Source: JBFFSQ01 sp041572275
GTDB taxonomy: Bacteria; Pseudomonadota; Gammaproteobacteria; SZUA-229
Assembly (NCBI GenBank): GCA_041572275.1
Contig: JBFFSQ010000001.1
Location: forward strand, 9,079-73,078
Length of the DNA stretch: 64,000 bases
Direction of reading: 5' to 3'
This document shows positions 38,938 through 48,400 of the stretch, one piece after another; the stretch's first letter is position 1; each line of letters starts with the position of its first letter. The notes below the pieces were generated by a model. The model worked only from the letters and a program-made list of their open reading frames with translations. It had not been told where the DNA came from and did no database searches. The position numbers and the translations under genes are program-made.

Positions 38938-39455
38938 GTATACAATTTCCCAAACCGATACTGGGTTTTGCTGCTTTCAGTGGCACCGGTAAAACTACAT
39001 TGCTGGTGAAACTGCTACCCGTTCTCAAACAACGGGGCCTGCGCATTGCCATAGTCAAACATGCCCACCATAATTTCGATGTCGACACACCAGGCAAGGA
39101 TAGTTATGAACTGCGTAAGTCTGGCGCCTCGCCCATGCTGATCTGTTCCAGTCGTCGCACAGCCATCATGATTGAAAATGAACAGGAACAAGAACCTGAT
39201 TTACAGGATGTTTTGAGTCATATTAATCCAGACAGCATTGACCTGGTTCTGGTAGAAGGTTTTAAACTCTGGTCATTTCCAAAAATTGAGCTGCATCGAC
39301 CCGCTGTCGGCAAACCCTTACTATTTCCCAATGACGATAACATGATCGCCATAGCCCATGACGGCTCACTGGCAATCAAGCCCGATATCCCAGTTCTCGA
39401 TATCAATAACACACAACAAATTGCAGAATTTGTTATCCAATTTATACAACAGTGA
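38934..39455 (+). CDS. mobB: Molybdopterin-guanine dinucleotide biosynthesis protein B
   Basis: GTP-binding P-loop protein that assists MobA. Walker A is FSGTGKTTLLVKLL near residues 15-28 and KHAHHNFDVDTPGKDSYELRKSGA is the conserved MobB segment; DLVLVEGFKLWSFPKIELHR is the Walker-B-like region. 173 residues, starting in a 4-bp overlap with mobA and ending in overlap with the possible GTG start of moeA, so the three genes are translationally coupled. Confidence 0.94.
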   Translation: MSIQFPKPILGFAAFSGTGKTTLLVKLLPVLKQRGLRIAIVKHAHHNFDVDTPGKDSYELRKSGASPMLICSSRRTAIMIENEQEQEPDLQDVLSHINPDSIDLVLVEGFKLWSFPKIELHRPAVGKPLLFPNDDNMIAIAHDGSLAIKPDIPVLDINNTQQIAEFVIQFIQQ

Positions 39456-39460
39456 CAATC

Positions 39461-40702
39461 ATGACAAAGACACAATCGCAAAATTCAAACTTTCTTTCTT
39501 TCGACGAAGCACTGGCTCGCATTCAACAGGGTGTTCATGCACTCAAAAGTCAACGCTCCGTCACTATCCGTGAAGCCATTGGCCGCGTTCTCGCAGAAGA
39601 TGTTTGTTCGCCGATGGACGTTCCACCGTTTGTCAATTCAGCGATGGACGGCTATGCCGTTAACAGTAATGACCTACCCCAAACAGGTGAAGCCACATTC
39701 AAGGTAATCGGCAAATCATTTGCCGGAGCACCCTTCGATGGTGCAGTCAACACTGGTGAATGCATCCGCATCATGACCGGTGCCGTGGTCCCAACGGGTG
39801 CAGATACTGTCATTATGCAGGAAGATACAAACCGTGATGGCGATACCATTAGTATTGGAGACCAACATAAGCCGGGACAAAATGTACGTCACCCTGGTGA
39901 TGATTTTTCAGCCGGCGACACCATCATAAAAGCCGGTGAGCGTTTATCACCGGCCAAACTCGGCCTGCTTGCGTCAGTAGGTGTCACTGAACTGAAAATA
40001 GTACGTACGCCAGTCGTTGCCTTTTTCTCCACAGGGGATGAATTAAAAAGTGTTGGCGAACATTTACAGCCTGGGGATATATATGACAGCAACCGTTATA
40101 TTTTATTCGGCATGCTAGAGAAAATGGGTGTGCAGTGTATAGATATGGGTGTGGTCCCCGATATAAAAGAACAGATTGAACTGACCTTGAAAGAAGCAGC
40201 AAGCTGTGCAGATATGATCATCACCTCCGGTGGCGCATCGGTAGGTGAAGCTGACTACATAAAGCAGATTCTGGATGACATTGGTGAAGTCGATTTCTGG
40301 AAAATCGCGATGAAACCGGGTAAACCACTGGCATTCGGCAAAATCGATAACAAACTCTTTTTTGGTCTACCTGGCAATCCGGTATCAGCCATGGCTACCT
40401 TTTATCTGTTCGTACAACCGTCATTAAAACTGCTGGAAGGTGAACAATCCGTTGACAACATCCAGTTGAAGGCGCGCTGTCTGAGCAAACTTAAAAAACA
40501 ACCCGGCCGAAAGGACTACCAGCGTGGAGTATTAAGTAGTAATGAGCAAGGTGAGCTGGTTGTCGACACCACCGGTATCCAGGGCTCACACATGTTGAGT
40601 TCAATGTCTAAAGCTAACTGTTTTATTGTTTTAGCGCGCGAATCTGGGGACATTGAAGCCGGAACACTGGTGGATGTTCTGCCATTTAATGAATTAATTT
40701 GA
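39461..40702 (+). CDS. moeA: Molybdopterin molybdenumtransferase
   Basis: Inserts molybdenum into adenylylated molybdopterin. Length about 413 residues from the ATG at 39461; a GTG at 39452 overlapping the mobB stop is a second start choice. Segments: VNSAMDGYAVNSNDL, RIMTGAVVPTGADTVIMQE, STGDELKSVGEHLQPGDIYDSNRY, TSGGASVGEADYIKQ, and GKPLAFGKIDNKLFFGLPGNPVSAM. The mobA-mobB-moeA order implies a molybdoenzyme elsewhere in the genome. A strong terminator lies about 105 bp downstream. Confidence 0.95.
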   Translation: MTKTQSQNSNFLSFDEALARIQQGVHALKSQRSVTIREAIGRVLAEDVCSPMDVPPFVNSAMDGYAVNSNDLPQTGEATFKVIGKSFAGAPFDGAVNTGECIRIMTGAVVPTGADTVIMQEDTNRDGDTISIGDQHKPGQNVRHPGDDFSAGDTIIKAGERLSPAKLGLLASVGVTELKIVRTPVVAFFSTGDELKSVGEHLQPGDIYDSNRYILFGMLEKMGVQCIDMGVVPDIKEQIELTLKEAASCADMIITSGGASVGEADYIKQILDDIGEVDFWKIAMKPGKPLAFGKIDNKLFFGLPGNPVSAMATFYLFVQPSLKLLEGEQSVDNIQLKARCLSKLKKQPGRKDYQRGVLSSNEQGELVVDTTGIQGSHMLSSMSKANCFIVLARESGDIEAGTLVDVLPFNELI

Positions 40703-40806
40703 ATCGATTACCACTGCCCTAATAATGTGCACACAAATAATGCAGAATGTTGATCATCTTTGATCATTTAAGCATTGTATTCATTAAAAACAGTTTATTA
40801 AGCCAT

Positions 40807-40844
40807 AAAAAAAGCCGTTCTCATAACTGAGAACGGCTTTTCTA
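40807..40844. terminator. Bidirectional terminator between moeA and histone-like gene
   Basis: A 14-bp stem aaaagccgttctca (40810-40823) / tgagaacggctttt (40828-40841) with a TAAC loop is flanked by A- and T-runs, ending both the moeA transcript and the convergent histone-like gene. Confidence 0.92.
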
Positions 40845-40866
40845 TGCCTGATATGAACAATCGGCC

Positions 40867-41346
40867 TTATTTACGTTTTTTACGACGTTTTGTAGGCTTC
40901 AGTGATTTTTCAAGCTTGGCCATTTGCTGTTTAGTCCATTTTTCAACAAACTTGGCAACAGCAGCTTCTTTAGCAGCAGACATTTTTAGAATCGCCTGCT
41001 CACGTTTTGCAGCCATCTGCAGCTCTGCTTTAGCAGCTTTCAGATCAGCCTGAACACCCGCAATTTTATCTTTTATCGCCTTTTTAGCTTCAGCGGCTTT
41101 TGCAGCAGCTTCTTTGCGTTTAGCTGCAGCTTCTTTTTTCTTCGCGACTGCGGCTTTTTTCTTTGCGGCTGCTGCGGCTTTTTTCTTGGCTGCTGCAGCT
41201 TTTTTCTTCGCTGCTGCGGCTTTTTTCTTCGCTGCTGCACCTGAGGTTGATTTCTTAGCGGCTACTTTTTTCTTAGTCGCTACTTTTTTCTTCGCTACAA
41301 CTTTTTTCTTAGCAGTTACTTTTTTCTTCGCTTTTGGACGGGCCAT
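40867..41346 (-). CDS. Lys/Ala-rich histone H1-like DNA-binding protein
   Basis: A 159-residue basic protein. Residues 5-40 carry KKKVVAKKKVAT-type units; residues 40-85 are KKKAAAA tandem repeats; residues 85-120 form an alternating Ala/Lys/Glu helix with AEAKKAIKDKIAGVQADLKAAKAEL; the tail is KPTKRRKKRK. It resembles H1-like/AlgP-type proteins that condense DNA. Cytoplasmic, no signal peptide. The DNA repeats invite length variation by slippage. AT-rich DNA (41347-41480) upstream probably holds its promoter. Confidence 0.82.
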   Translation of the reverse strand: MARPKAKKKVTAKKKVVAKKKVATKKKVAAKKSTSGAAAKKKAAAAKKKAAAAKKKAAAAAKKKAAVAKKKEAAAKRKEAAAKAAEAKKAIKDKIAGVQADLKAAKAELQMAAKREQAILKMSAAKEAAVAKFVEKWTKQQMAKLEKSLKPTKRRKKRK

Positions 41347-41477
41347 GTTTAATCCTCATGATTAGGTTATGAGGGGATTATAATTCTTATTTTTCGTTTT
41401 ACAAATAAATCAAGCATTTATTCTGCATTTTTTTAAAGTTTTTTAATTTTTATTCATATTTTTTTAAATTTATGAAC

Positions 41478-41510
41478 AAAAAAACCTGGAACAGGGCCCA
41501 GGTTTTTAAA
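41478..41510 (-). terminator. Intrinsic terminator after the TraF-like gene
   Basis: Stem aaaacctgg (41481-41489) / ccaggtttt (41498-41506) with an 8-nt loop; on the minus strand the hairpin is followed by TTTTTTTG, placing it 30 bp after the stop of the outer-membrane protein gene. Confidence 0.8.
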
Positions 41511-41540
41511 ATGTAATAAATAATTTGTAATTAATTTAAA

Positions 41541-42668
41541 TCAAAAACGGAATCCTGTTTGTACAAATGCACCTAAAGAGTCATCTTCACCCACAACAAC
41601 CGCTGCATCTAAATGAAAGCCTAACCAGAGACCTACACCGGCAGAAATCAGATCTGGATCATCCGTACCACTGGCGATATTGGTCTGATAACCGGCGCGA
41701 AGTTGCATAAAATCAAGAACATTAAACTCGGCACCCACCGCCATCATCTGTGATGGTGAATCATTGATACTCACAGGGTCGATTTCTGTTAAGTCCATAT
41801 CAGCTGAAATAGTCAGGAAACTGGTATGAAAAGAAGCACCAGCACGGACATGCGTATCAAAATCAAATGTATTGAAACCATCAGAAACTGATTTCTCAAT
41901 CAGGTTTTTGGCTACAACACCCACAGTCAGTGTATCCAGCACATCAATCGCAACGCCGGCGTCCACTGTGGTAAAACTACCAAGATCTGACTCAACAGCA
42001 TCTGAAATCGCGTTACCAGTATCCACAATATCGATAGACTGATTAAAGTAAACTGAGTCAACCTGTACTGTCTTCGGTGTTACACCCAATGCGATTTCCA
42101 TCCCCAGAACCGAGAGTTTGGTGGCAAAAGACACACCGATTTCCTGAGCAGAATAACCTAATGCACGAAATTCACCTTGTGGTGCTGACACACCTGGTAC
42201 ACCTGGCACTGTTTCAAGATAGAAACCATTCGCCTGAGCGACTCCATGATAAGAAAATCCCATAGTAAAATTATCACCGGCAAAAACCAGAGCGGCATTC
42301 CCCGTTGCTGTCGCCTGCAAACCTGTACCATCTAATTCTGCAGCGATAGCAATCATTTGGTTGATATCACTAATAGTAGGCGTAGTAATATTGCTTAAGA
42401 CCTGAAATTCATCAATCAAATCTACCATACCGCCAGTATCCACCACCTGCACACCCACAGCCGGGACTAATAAAGCAAACGAATCATCTTTTTCATTGAT
42501 TGCCAGCATCGCAGGATTTGAAAATGCAGCCGTAGTAATACTACCGGTGGCGACACTGGTATTACCCATAGCGACTGAGCGTGCATCAAAAAAGCCATAG
42601 GGTACGGCTGATGCTGTTGAAATACTCGCAGCTACTAAACCAGCAGCCAGTAGACTTTTCCTAAACAT
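41541..42668 (-). CDS. TraF-like (PF13729-type) predicted outer-membrane beta-barrel protein
   Basis: A 375-residue secreted protein with signal peptide MFRKSLLAAGLVAASISTASA followed by VPYGFFDARSVAMGNTSVAT and AAFSNPAMLA, the hallmark start of the family annotated 'conjugal transfer protein TraF', a FadL-like barrel. Alternating beta strands and a terminal aromatic (FVQTGFRF) fit an outer-membrane protein. The ATG at 42668 has a near-perfect AGGAGG ribosome-binding site; an in-frame start 33 bp upstream is not used. No conjugation genes are nearby, so the family name is historical. Function unknown. Confidence 0.83.
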   Translation of the reverse strand: MFRKSLLAAGLVAASISTASAVPYGFFDARSVAMGNTSVATGSITTAAFSNPAMLAINEKDDSFALLVPAVGVQVVDTGGMVDLIDEFQVLSNITTPTISDINQMIAIAAELDGTGLQATATGNAALVFAGDNFTMGFSYHGVAQANGFYLETVPGVPGVSAPQGEFRALGYSAQEIGVSFATKLSVLGMEIALGVTPKTVQVDSVYFNQSIDIVDTGNAISDAVESDLGSFTTVDAGVAIDVLDTLTVGVVAKNLIEKSVSDGFNTFDFDTHVRAGASFHTSFLTISADMDLTEIDPVSINDSPSQMMAVGAEFNVLDFMQLRAGYQTNIASGTDDPDLISAGVGLWLGFHLDAAVVVGEDDSLGAFVQTGFRF

Positions 42669-43040
42669 AGGAACCTCCTGATAAAATATTTTATTATTCA
42701 ATATTGCTATTGAGTCTATATCAAATTAGCTCGAAAACAAGAAATTACACCGACGCTGGAAAATTTCATTACCGGCTTTCCTGATTGTTTTTTTGTTATC
42801 ATTTAAATTGCGATTCACTCATGCGAAACATTATGAATATGCTCTGAATGCTCTCACTCAATTGACATATATGATTTAAGGCTTTCATCCTTTAGAATTA
42901 CTCGATATGCGTCATGTGAACAAGCCTTCACACGATACTACGCAGCACACTGACTTATCATCGAATCAGTAATGATCTGCATATAATTAATTCAATGTCC
43001 GATTAACTTTATAGCTTGCTTATGGGTAAAATATCCCAAT
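42669..43040. other. 372-bp AT-rich gap with no supported gene
   Basis: Divergent intergenic region between the TraF-like gene and the RDD gene. It contains a TTGACA at 42862-42867 but no matching -10 at normal spacing. I see no ORF, RNA or clear repeat here. Confidence 0.6.
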
Positions 43041-43511
43041 ATGAGTCACATTTCTACACATATTCCACCTGTTAGCCTGATTAAACGCCTGCTAACCATC
43101 GTCTATGACCTGTTATTGCTGCTAGCAGTACTCTTTATTGTCGGTACGGTGATTGCTGCAGCGGCCACTATGTTGTTAAACGATGGCCATGCCATTACAG
43201 AAGAACATGAGATATACACCATCTATCAGATAATTGTACTCATCAGTCTGTTACTCAGTAGTTTTGTATTTTTTGGCTGGTTCTGGACACATGGCGGACA
43301 AACTCTGGGAATGAAAACCTGGCGCGTGAAATTACTGACCTGTGATGGTTCACCGGTGACCTGGAAAATAGCCGCCATTCGTTTTATGACAGCACTAGTG
43401 TCCTGGTTAGTGTTTGGCCTGGGCTTTATCTGGTCACTGGTGGATAAACAGAAACGCACCTGGCACGACCTGGCTTCACATACAGTGCTGTTGCAGATGG
43501 ATAAGTCGTAA
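43041..43511 (+). CDS. RDD-family membrane protein
   Basis: A 156-residue protein with three transmembrane helices. The family pattern is KRLLTIVYDLLLLL (Arg…Asp in helix 1), a second helix IIVLISLLLSSFVFFGWFW, then TLGMKTWRVKLLTCDG, the conserved GxRxW-like segment, and a third helix MTALVSWLVFGLGFIWSLVDK ending with RTWHDLASHTVLL. RDD proteins have poorly known roles, possibly transport. It converges on lptG, separated by 6 bp. Confidence 0.88.
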   Translation: MSHISTHIPPVSLIKRLLTIVYDLLLLLAVLFIVGTVIAAAATMLLNDGHAITEEHEIYTIYQIIVLISLLLSSFVFFGWFWTHGGQTLGMKTWRVKLLTCDGSPVTWKIAAIRFMTALVSWLVFGLGFIWSLVDKQKRTWHDLASHTVLLQMDKS

Positions 43512-43517
43512 GTTTTT

Positions 43518-44579
43518 TTAATGCACACGCCGAATCGCCAGTAAACCGGCAATGGCGACTAACATCACAGGAATGGCGGCACTAAAGAAAGGGTACACGC
43601 CATAAATTTGTCCCAGGTGATTAATGGTGCGGTTCAGCATAAAGAAGCCAATTCCCAGCAATAAGCCAACCAGGATCCTGAAACCTGACCCCCCACTGCG
43701 TTGAGAACTGAATATGAAGGGCAAGGCAATCAACAACATCACCAGGCTGGATATGGGTGTCATCACTTTTATCCAGAATGCCAGCTGATAATGACTGGCA
43801 TCGAGCTGGTTATCTTGCAGATACTTGCTGTAAAGGTATAAATCGATCGCCGACATAGTGGCAGGTTTTACACTCACCACTGTAAACAGTTCCGGATTCA
43901 ATAATTCAGGCCAGTCCAGTGTTTTCAGTGACTCACTGGACACTTTTCCATCGCTGAAGATACTGCGCTGTACTCGTTTTAGTTGCCAGCTGCCATTGAC
44001 ATAGCGAGCGGCATTGGCGTGAACAATCTGTTTCAACTGATTATTTTTATCCAGCTGATAGATTTTCAAATTGCCTAACTGATAATCCGGATAGACACGG
44101 CCAACCTGGATATAATTCATGCCATCACGCGCCCAGAAGCCATGCTTACCCAAAGAAATATTCTGTTTGAGTGATGTCGTACGAATAGTCTGCGCTTCGC
44201 GCTCACTGAGGGGCACCAGAACCTCACCAGTCACCGCAACTAAAATCACCAGCACCAGTCCAGCCTGTAATACCGAACGCACAATGCGGAAGATAGAAAC
44301 ACCGGCCGCACGCACCACAATTAGTTCACTGTTACCTGCCAGCATACCCAGACCCAGCAGGCTACCCAGCAGTACTGCTGTTGGAAATAATTCATACAGA
44401 CGTTTAGGTAAGCTCAACAACACATACAACGCTGCTTCAGTGACGCCGTACTGACCTTTGCCGACATCATCGATCTCACCTACAAAATCAACAAAAGCCA
44501 ATAAGGCTCCCAGCACCATCAATGTCATCAAGGTACCGGAGATAACCGTTTGGGCAATATAGCGATCCAGTATTCTCAT
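43518..44579 (-). CDS. lptG: LPS export ABC transporter permease LptG
   Basis: Inner-membrane component of the LptB2FG machine that extracts lipopolysaccharide. 353 residues, six transmembrane helices with a periplasmic jellyroll domain between helices 3 and 4 (about 130-270). ILDRYIAQTVISGTLMTLMVLGAL is the N-terminal helix and FPTAVLLGSLLGLGMLAGNSELIVVRAAGVS holds the coupling helix. Overlaps lptF by 4 bp (ATGA), the usual lptFG arrangement. Confidence 0.96.
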   Translation of the reverse strand: MRILDRYIAQTVISGTLMTLMVLGALLAFVDFVGEIDDVGKGQYGVTEAALYVLLSLPKRLYELFPTAVLLGSLLGLGMLAGNSELIVVRAAGVSIFRIVRSVLQAGLVLVILVAVTGEVLVPLSEREAQTIRTTSLKQNISLGKHGFWARDGMNYIQVGRVYPDYQLGNLKIYQLDKNNQLKQIVHANAARYVNGSWQLKRVQRSIFSDGKVSSESLKTLDWPELLNPELFTVVSVKPATMSAIDLYLYSKYLQDNQLDASHYQLAFWIKVMTPISSLVMLLIALPFIFSSQRSGGSGFRILVGLLLGIGFFMLNRTINHLGQIYGVYPFFSAAIPVMLVAIAGLLAIRRVH

Positions 44580-45694
44580 GTGTTTTCTAATCGAGCAGGT
44601 TTAAACAAAAAGCGTCGGACACCACCGGCACGGATAAACAACCAGAACACAATCACCAGGAACAACAAACCATGTACCCACCACATCCCCAGTGTGAGTG
44701 ATACTGTGCCATTTTCTATCCAGGTCTGCGCCACACTCAACAGGTTAGTAAAAATCAGGTAAATAAAAATAGCTGGCGCCAGTCGTGAATAACGGCCTTT
44801 TCGAGGTTTGGTATAACTCAGTGGCAACGCCAGCATGGCCAACAGAAAAGTCGCCATAGGTATCGACAAACGCCATTGAAATTCAGCCTGATGATAACGG
44901 TCACTCGAATTCCAGATCATTTTGGTCGGCAGAGCACTACGGTCTGTTACCCGTTTATCGAAAACCTTGTCATCATCAAGATAAACACCGTGCTTTTCAT
45001 ATTGAATGATTCTGAAGTCGCGTGTTCCCGGTGTACCTGCATAATGTTGGCCATGGCTAAACAGAATAAACTTCCGCCCTTCTTCGTCTTTATAACGATG
45101 AGCCCGTGCAGCAGTTTCGATATCAATCACATTGACATCTTTTTGGTGTAAAAAGATGTTTTCCATAGAGCGCCGATCATCAGACTGCTTCTCAAGAAAC
45201 ATAATAGCATTACCATCCTGTGCCTCATTAAAACGCCCGGCAATCAGTCCACTCAATTCCGAACGACTTTCTATTTCGGCCTGCAGGGCTTTATGCTTGT
45301 GTGACAAATCAGGAATTACCCACATCGTCATGACCAGCATAAATAAAGATGCCGGTATCACAATGATCAACAGGGGACGGTAAAATCGACTAATACCAAA
45401 ACCGCAAGCAGCCAGCACCGCCATTTCATTATCTTTATACAAACGACTAAAGGTAAGCAATACCCCAAGATACAAACTCAGCGGCACCACCAGGATCAGA
45501 TAACGGACACTGATTATAATCATGAAGGTGAACACAGCATCTTCCGGAATCAGGCCCTCAGATGCCTGACCCAGTAACCGGGCCAGGGTACTGCTGAGCA
45601 AAATCAACATCAGCACGAGCGATACAGCCAGCCATGTCTGTAACAACTCGCGGGCCACATAGCGGTCAATAATAGAAAAATATCGTGTTAGCAT
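44576..45694 (-). CDS. lptF: LPS export ABC transporter permease LptF
   Basis: Partner permease of LptG. The ATG at 45694 gives 372 residues, close to E. coli LptF (366), starting MLTRYFSIIDRYVARELLQTW; an in-frame codon 54 bp upstream would add a polar extension absent from relatives. FTFMIIISVRYLILVVPLSLYLGVLLTFSRLYKDNEMAVLAACGFG is the coupling-helix region. Upstream, 260 bp of divergent DNA leads to pepA, the conserved pepA/lptF arrangement. Confidence 0.95.
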   Translation of the reverse strand: MLTRYFSIIDRYVARELLQTWLAVSLVLMLILLSSTLARLLGQASEGLIPEDAVFTFMIIISVRYLILVVPLSLYLGVLLTFSRLYKDNEMAVLAACGFGISRFYRPLLIIVIPASLFMLVMTMWVIPDLSHKHKALQAEIESRSELSGLIAGRFNEAQDGNAIMFLEKQSDDRRSMENIFLHQKDVNVIDIETAARAHRYKDEEGRKFILFSHGQHYAGTPGTRDFRIIQYEKHGVYLDDDKVFDKRVTDRSALPTKMIWNSSDRYHQAEFQWRLSIPMATFLLAMLALPLSYTKPRKGRYSRLAPAIFIYLIFTNLLSVAQTWIENGTVSLTLGMWWVHGLLFLVIVFWLFIRAGGVRRFLFKPARLENT

Positions 45695-45954
45695 GGATAT
45701 TGTCTGATTTTTTTCAGTCAGTGGCTTATTTAAGCCCGATTCAATCAATTAATTGCACATTTTACGCTGTTTTGAATATTTTTTTTCATAACAATCTGTA
45801 TATCAACGTCATCTTTGCATAAAATCCTTACCAAACAGCATAAACAGGCTCTTAGAGGAAGGTTGATGTCTTACCAGGCTGTTATCTGAATCCGAATCTA
45901 ATTGATCGATTCATCTTAATTTATTACAGGCACATATAAAATAATGGAGCCATT

Positions 45955-47463
45955 ATGGAATTTTCGGTAAAAAGCGGCAGCCCTGAAAAACAACGCATTT
46001 CCTGTGTTGCTGTCGGTATTTTTGAATCGCGTAAGCTATCACATTCTGCACAAATACTGGATGAAGCCAGTGACGGCTATATTGCCAACCTTATTCGCCG
46101 TGGCGAATGTGAAGGTAAAGAAGGTCAAACCCTGTTGCTTCATAATGTGCCAAACACCCTGTGTGACCGAGTATTACTCATCGGCTGTGGTCGTGAAAAG
46201 AACTTTGACACTAAAGCCTTCCTGCAGGCCAACAGTACGATCGCAAAATTCCTTGATGACCGTGGTGCCACTGAGGTTTTCTCCTGCCTGACCGAACTCA
46301 ATATTAAAAACCGTGATGCGGCCTGGAAAGTCAGCCATGCCGTACAGGCGACCGAAGAGGCTCTATATCGTTTCGATCAGTTAAAAAGCAAGAAAGAAAA
46401 CACCCGCCGACCACTGCGCCGTGTCATATTCAGTGTACCCAGTCGGCGCGAATTACCCGATGGTGAACAAGCCGTCCGCCAGGGTATGGCGATTGCCTCC
46501 GGTATCACCCTGAGCAAAGACCTGTCGAATTTACCGGGTAATATCTGTACTCCGACCTATCTGGCAGAACAGGCTAAATCGCTGCAAAAGACCTACCGAA
46601 ATCTAGCCGTAAATGTGCTTGAAGAAAACGACATGGAAAAACTCAAAATGGGGGCCCTGTTGTCGGTATCACGAGGCAGTCGTCAACCCGCCAAGCTGAT
46701 CACCCTGGAATACTCAGGTGGCGATGACGAACAGAAGCCCGTAGTTCTGGTCGGCAAAGGTGTCACCTTTGACTCCGGTGGTATCAGCCTGAAACCCGGC
46801 GCCCAGATGGATGAAATGAAATATGACATGTGCGGTGCCGCCAGTGTTATTGGTACATTGGCTGCCTGTGCAGAACTACAACTACCGATTAATGTCGTTG
46901 GTATTGTACCGTCGACTGAAAATCTGCCGGACGGTCTGGCTACCAAACCCGGTGATATAGTCACCAGCATGTCGGGTACAACCATCGAAATACTCAACAC
47001 CGATGCGGAAGGTCGACTCATTCTGTGTGATGCACTCACCTATGCGCAGAAATTTGATCCTGACGTGGTGATTGATATCGCCACCTTAACCGGCGCCTGC
47101 ATCATTGCACTGGGTAACCACCCAGCGGGTCTGTTAGGCAACCACAATCCACTGATCAATGATTTACTGAATGCTGGCAAAACCACCGGCGACCGTTGCT
47201 GGGAGTTACCCTTATGGGATGATTACCAGCAGCAACTGGACAGTAACTTTGCCGATGTGGCTAATATTGGCGGGCGTGAAGCAGGTACCATAACCGCTGC
47301 CTGCTTCCTGTCACGCTTCACCAAGAAATATCACTGGGCGCATCTCGATATTGCTGGTGTTGCCTGGAAGTCGGGCAAAGACAAAGGAGCCACCGGTCGC
47401 CCTGTACCATTATTGATGCAATATATTTTCGACCGCGTCACTGAACTGGAATCGAATAAATAA
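45955..47463 (+). CDS. pepA: Leucyl aminopeptidase (cytosol aminopeptidase)
   Basis: Two-metal M17 aminopeptidase, 502 residues, hexamer; in enterobacteria it also acts as an Xer accessory and regulatory DNA-binding protein. Metal-binding segments are GKGVTFDSGGISLKPG and the signature NTDAEGRLILCDALTYA; the N-terminal alpha/beta domain is complete. ATG at 45955 with a tggag site. The stop is immediately followed by holC, so both are on one transcript. Confidence 0.97.
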   Translation: MEFSVKSGSPEKQRISCVAVGIFESRKLSHSAQILDEASDGYIANLIRRGECEGKEGQTLLLHNVPNTLCDRVLLIGCGREKNFDTKAFLQANSTIAKFLDDRGATEVFSCLTELNIKNRDAAWKVSHAVQATEEALYRFDQLKSKKENTRRPLRRVIFSVPSRRELPDGEQAVRQGMAIASGITLSKDLSNLPGNICTPTYLAEQAKSLQKTYRNLAVNVLEENDMEKLKMGALLSVSRGSRQPAKLITLEYSGGDDEQKPVVLVGKGVTFDSGGISLKPGAQMDEMKYDMCGAASVIGTLAACAELQLPINVVGIVPSTENLPDGLATKPGDIVTSMSGTTIEILNTDAEGRLILCDALTYAQKFDPDVVIDIATLTGACIIALGNHPAGLLGNHNPLINDLLNAGKTTGDRCWELPLWDDYQQQLDSNFADVANIGGREAGTITAACFLSRFTKKYHWAHLDIAGVAWKSGKDKGATGRPVPLLMQYIFDRVTELESNK

Positions 47464-47464
47464 A

Positions 47465-47905
47465 ATGTCACGCGTGGACTTTTATATCCTGTCAGATGAC
47501 AACACGGCCAGCTTACAGAAATTTGTCTGTAAACTGGCCGAAAAAGCCTGGCTACAGGGCCAGCGCATTCTGATTCAGACCAGTGCACCAGATGAAAGCC
47601 AACGTATCGACGATATGCTGTGGACCTTCAGGGATGGCAGTTTTATTCCCCATGCGACTCTGGAAGATAGCATGACGGATGACAGCATTAAGGCCCAGCC
47701 TATATTGATCAGCCACTCAGCTGATACCGGCGGTGATTACCAACTGATGATTAACCTGTCGCCTCATACGCCCGCTCAAGTCGGCCAATTTGAGCGTATT
47801 GCAGAAATCGTCAACCAGGAACCGGGACGTAAACAGGCCAGTCGTGAACATTACAAACGCTATCGTAACGAAGGTTATGAATTGCATCACCACGAAATAA
47901 ACTAA
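47465..47905 (+). CDS. holC: DNA polymerase III chi subunit
   Basis: Links the clamp loader to SSB. 146 residues; start MSRVDFYILSDDNTASLQKFVCKLAEKAWLQGQRILIQT and the WTFRDGSFIPHA segment are the chi hallmark. Its ATG is one base after the pepA stop and it precedes a small gene and valS, the conserved pepA-holC-valS cluster. Confidence 0.94.
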   Translation: MSRVDFYILSDDNTASLQKFVCKLAEKAWLQGQRILIQTSAPDESQRIDDMLWTFRDGSFIPHATLEDSMTDDSIKAQPILISHSADTGGDYQLMINLSPHTPAQVGQFERIAEIVNQEPGRKQASREHYKRYRNEGYELHHHEIN

Positions 47906-47907
47906 TT

Positions 47908-48171
47908 ATGAGTAACGTCAAAGACCGCATCCCGACCCTAACTGACATTATCGAAGCTGGCGACCCTGAGATGGAAAACCACTTTGATGGCTCGTATTTC
48001 GAGCAAACAATGACTCAAGAAATATCGCGCAATAAGCAGGCGGACTTGAACGAACTACGCGAACATATCGAAGCTATTGTCGCCGAAACCCTACGTGACA
48101 CCCTGCCGATGATTGAAGAACAACTCAAGCAGCAACTTACAAAAAAAATCCTTCAACAGCTGGATAATTGA
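47908..48171 (+). CDS. Small protein of unknown function between holC and valS
   Basis: An 87-residue acidic helical protein (DLNELREHIEAIVAETLRDTLPMIEEQLKQQL) starting 2 bases after the holC stop, so certainly co-transcribed. No signal peptide or motif. The C-terminal helix could be a coiled coil. Family not recognised; position next to holC is known to hold small conserved genes in relatives. Confidence 0.78.
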   Translation: MSNVKDRIPTLTDIIEAGDPEMENHFDGSYFEQTMTQEISRNKQADLNELREHIEAIVAETLRDTLPMIEEQLKQQLTKKILQQLDN

Positions 48172-48360
48172 TAATTTCCAGGCTCTGCGGCTCATTCATC
48201 AACCAGTTATAGCCATAACTACCCCACTGTCACTATGAAACTGAACACTATGGTGTTTAGTCAGCTAAGCAACCTCATCAGGTCCGATTCAAGTATCTCG
48301 TGACACTTTCTTTTCCTACGGCAATTAACCTCCCCACTACGCCTCACTCCCTACATACGG

Positions 48361-48366
48361 TATAAT
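48361..48366 (+). promoter_or_regulatory. Probable -10 box for valS
   Basis: A consensus TATAAT at 48361-48366 in an otherwise gene-free 229-bp gap lies 34 bp before the valS ATG; the -35 region (near 48338) is not recognisable, so promoter strength is uncertain. Confidence 0.4.
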
Positions 48367-48400
48367 CCGGCTTCTTTTTTCTACTAATATCTAAGCTGGC

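Noticed and set aside
41114..41365. Ala/Phe-rich plus-strand frame
   Set aside because: Antisense of the Lys/Ala repeats of the histone-like protein.
41541..42668. Evidence for a conjugative element from the 'TraF' family name
   Set aside because: No tra, mob, integrase or relaxase genes nearby; the family label is historical and the protein looks like an outer-membrane barrel.
42862..42867. TTGACA as a promoter in the 42669-43040 gap
   Set aside because: No -10-like box at 16-18 bp; the nearest, TAGAAT, is 25 bp away.
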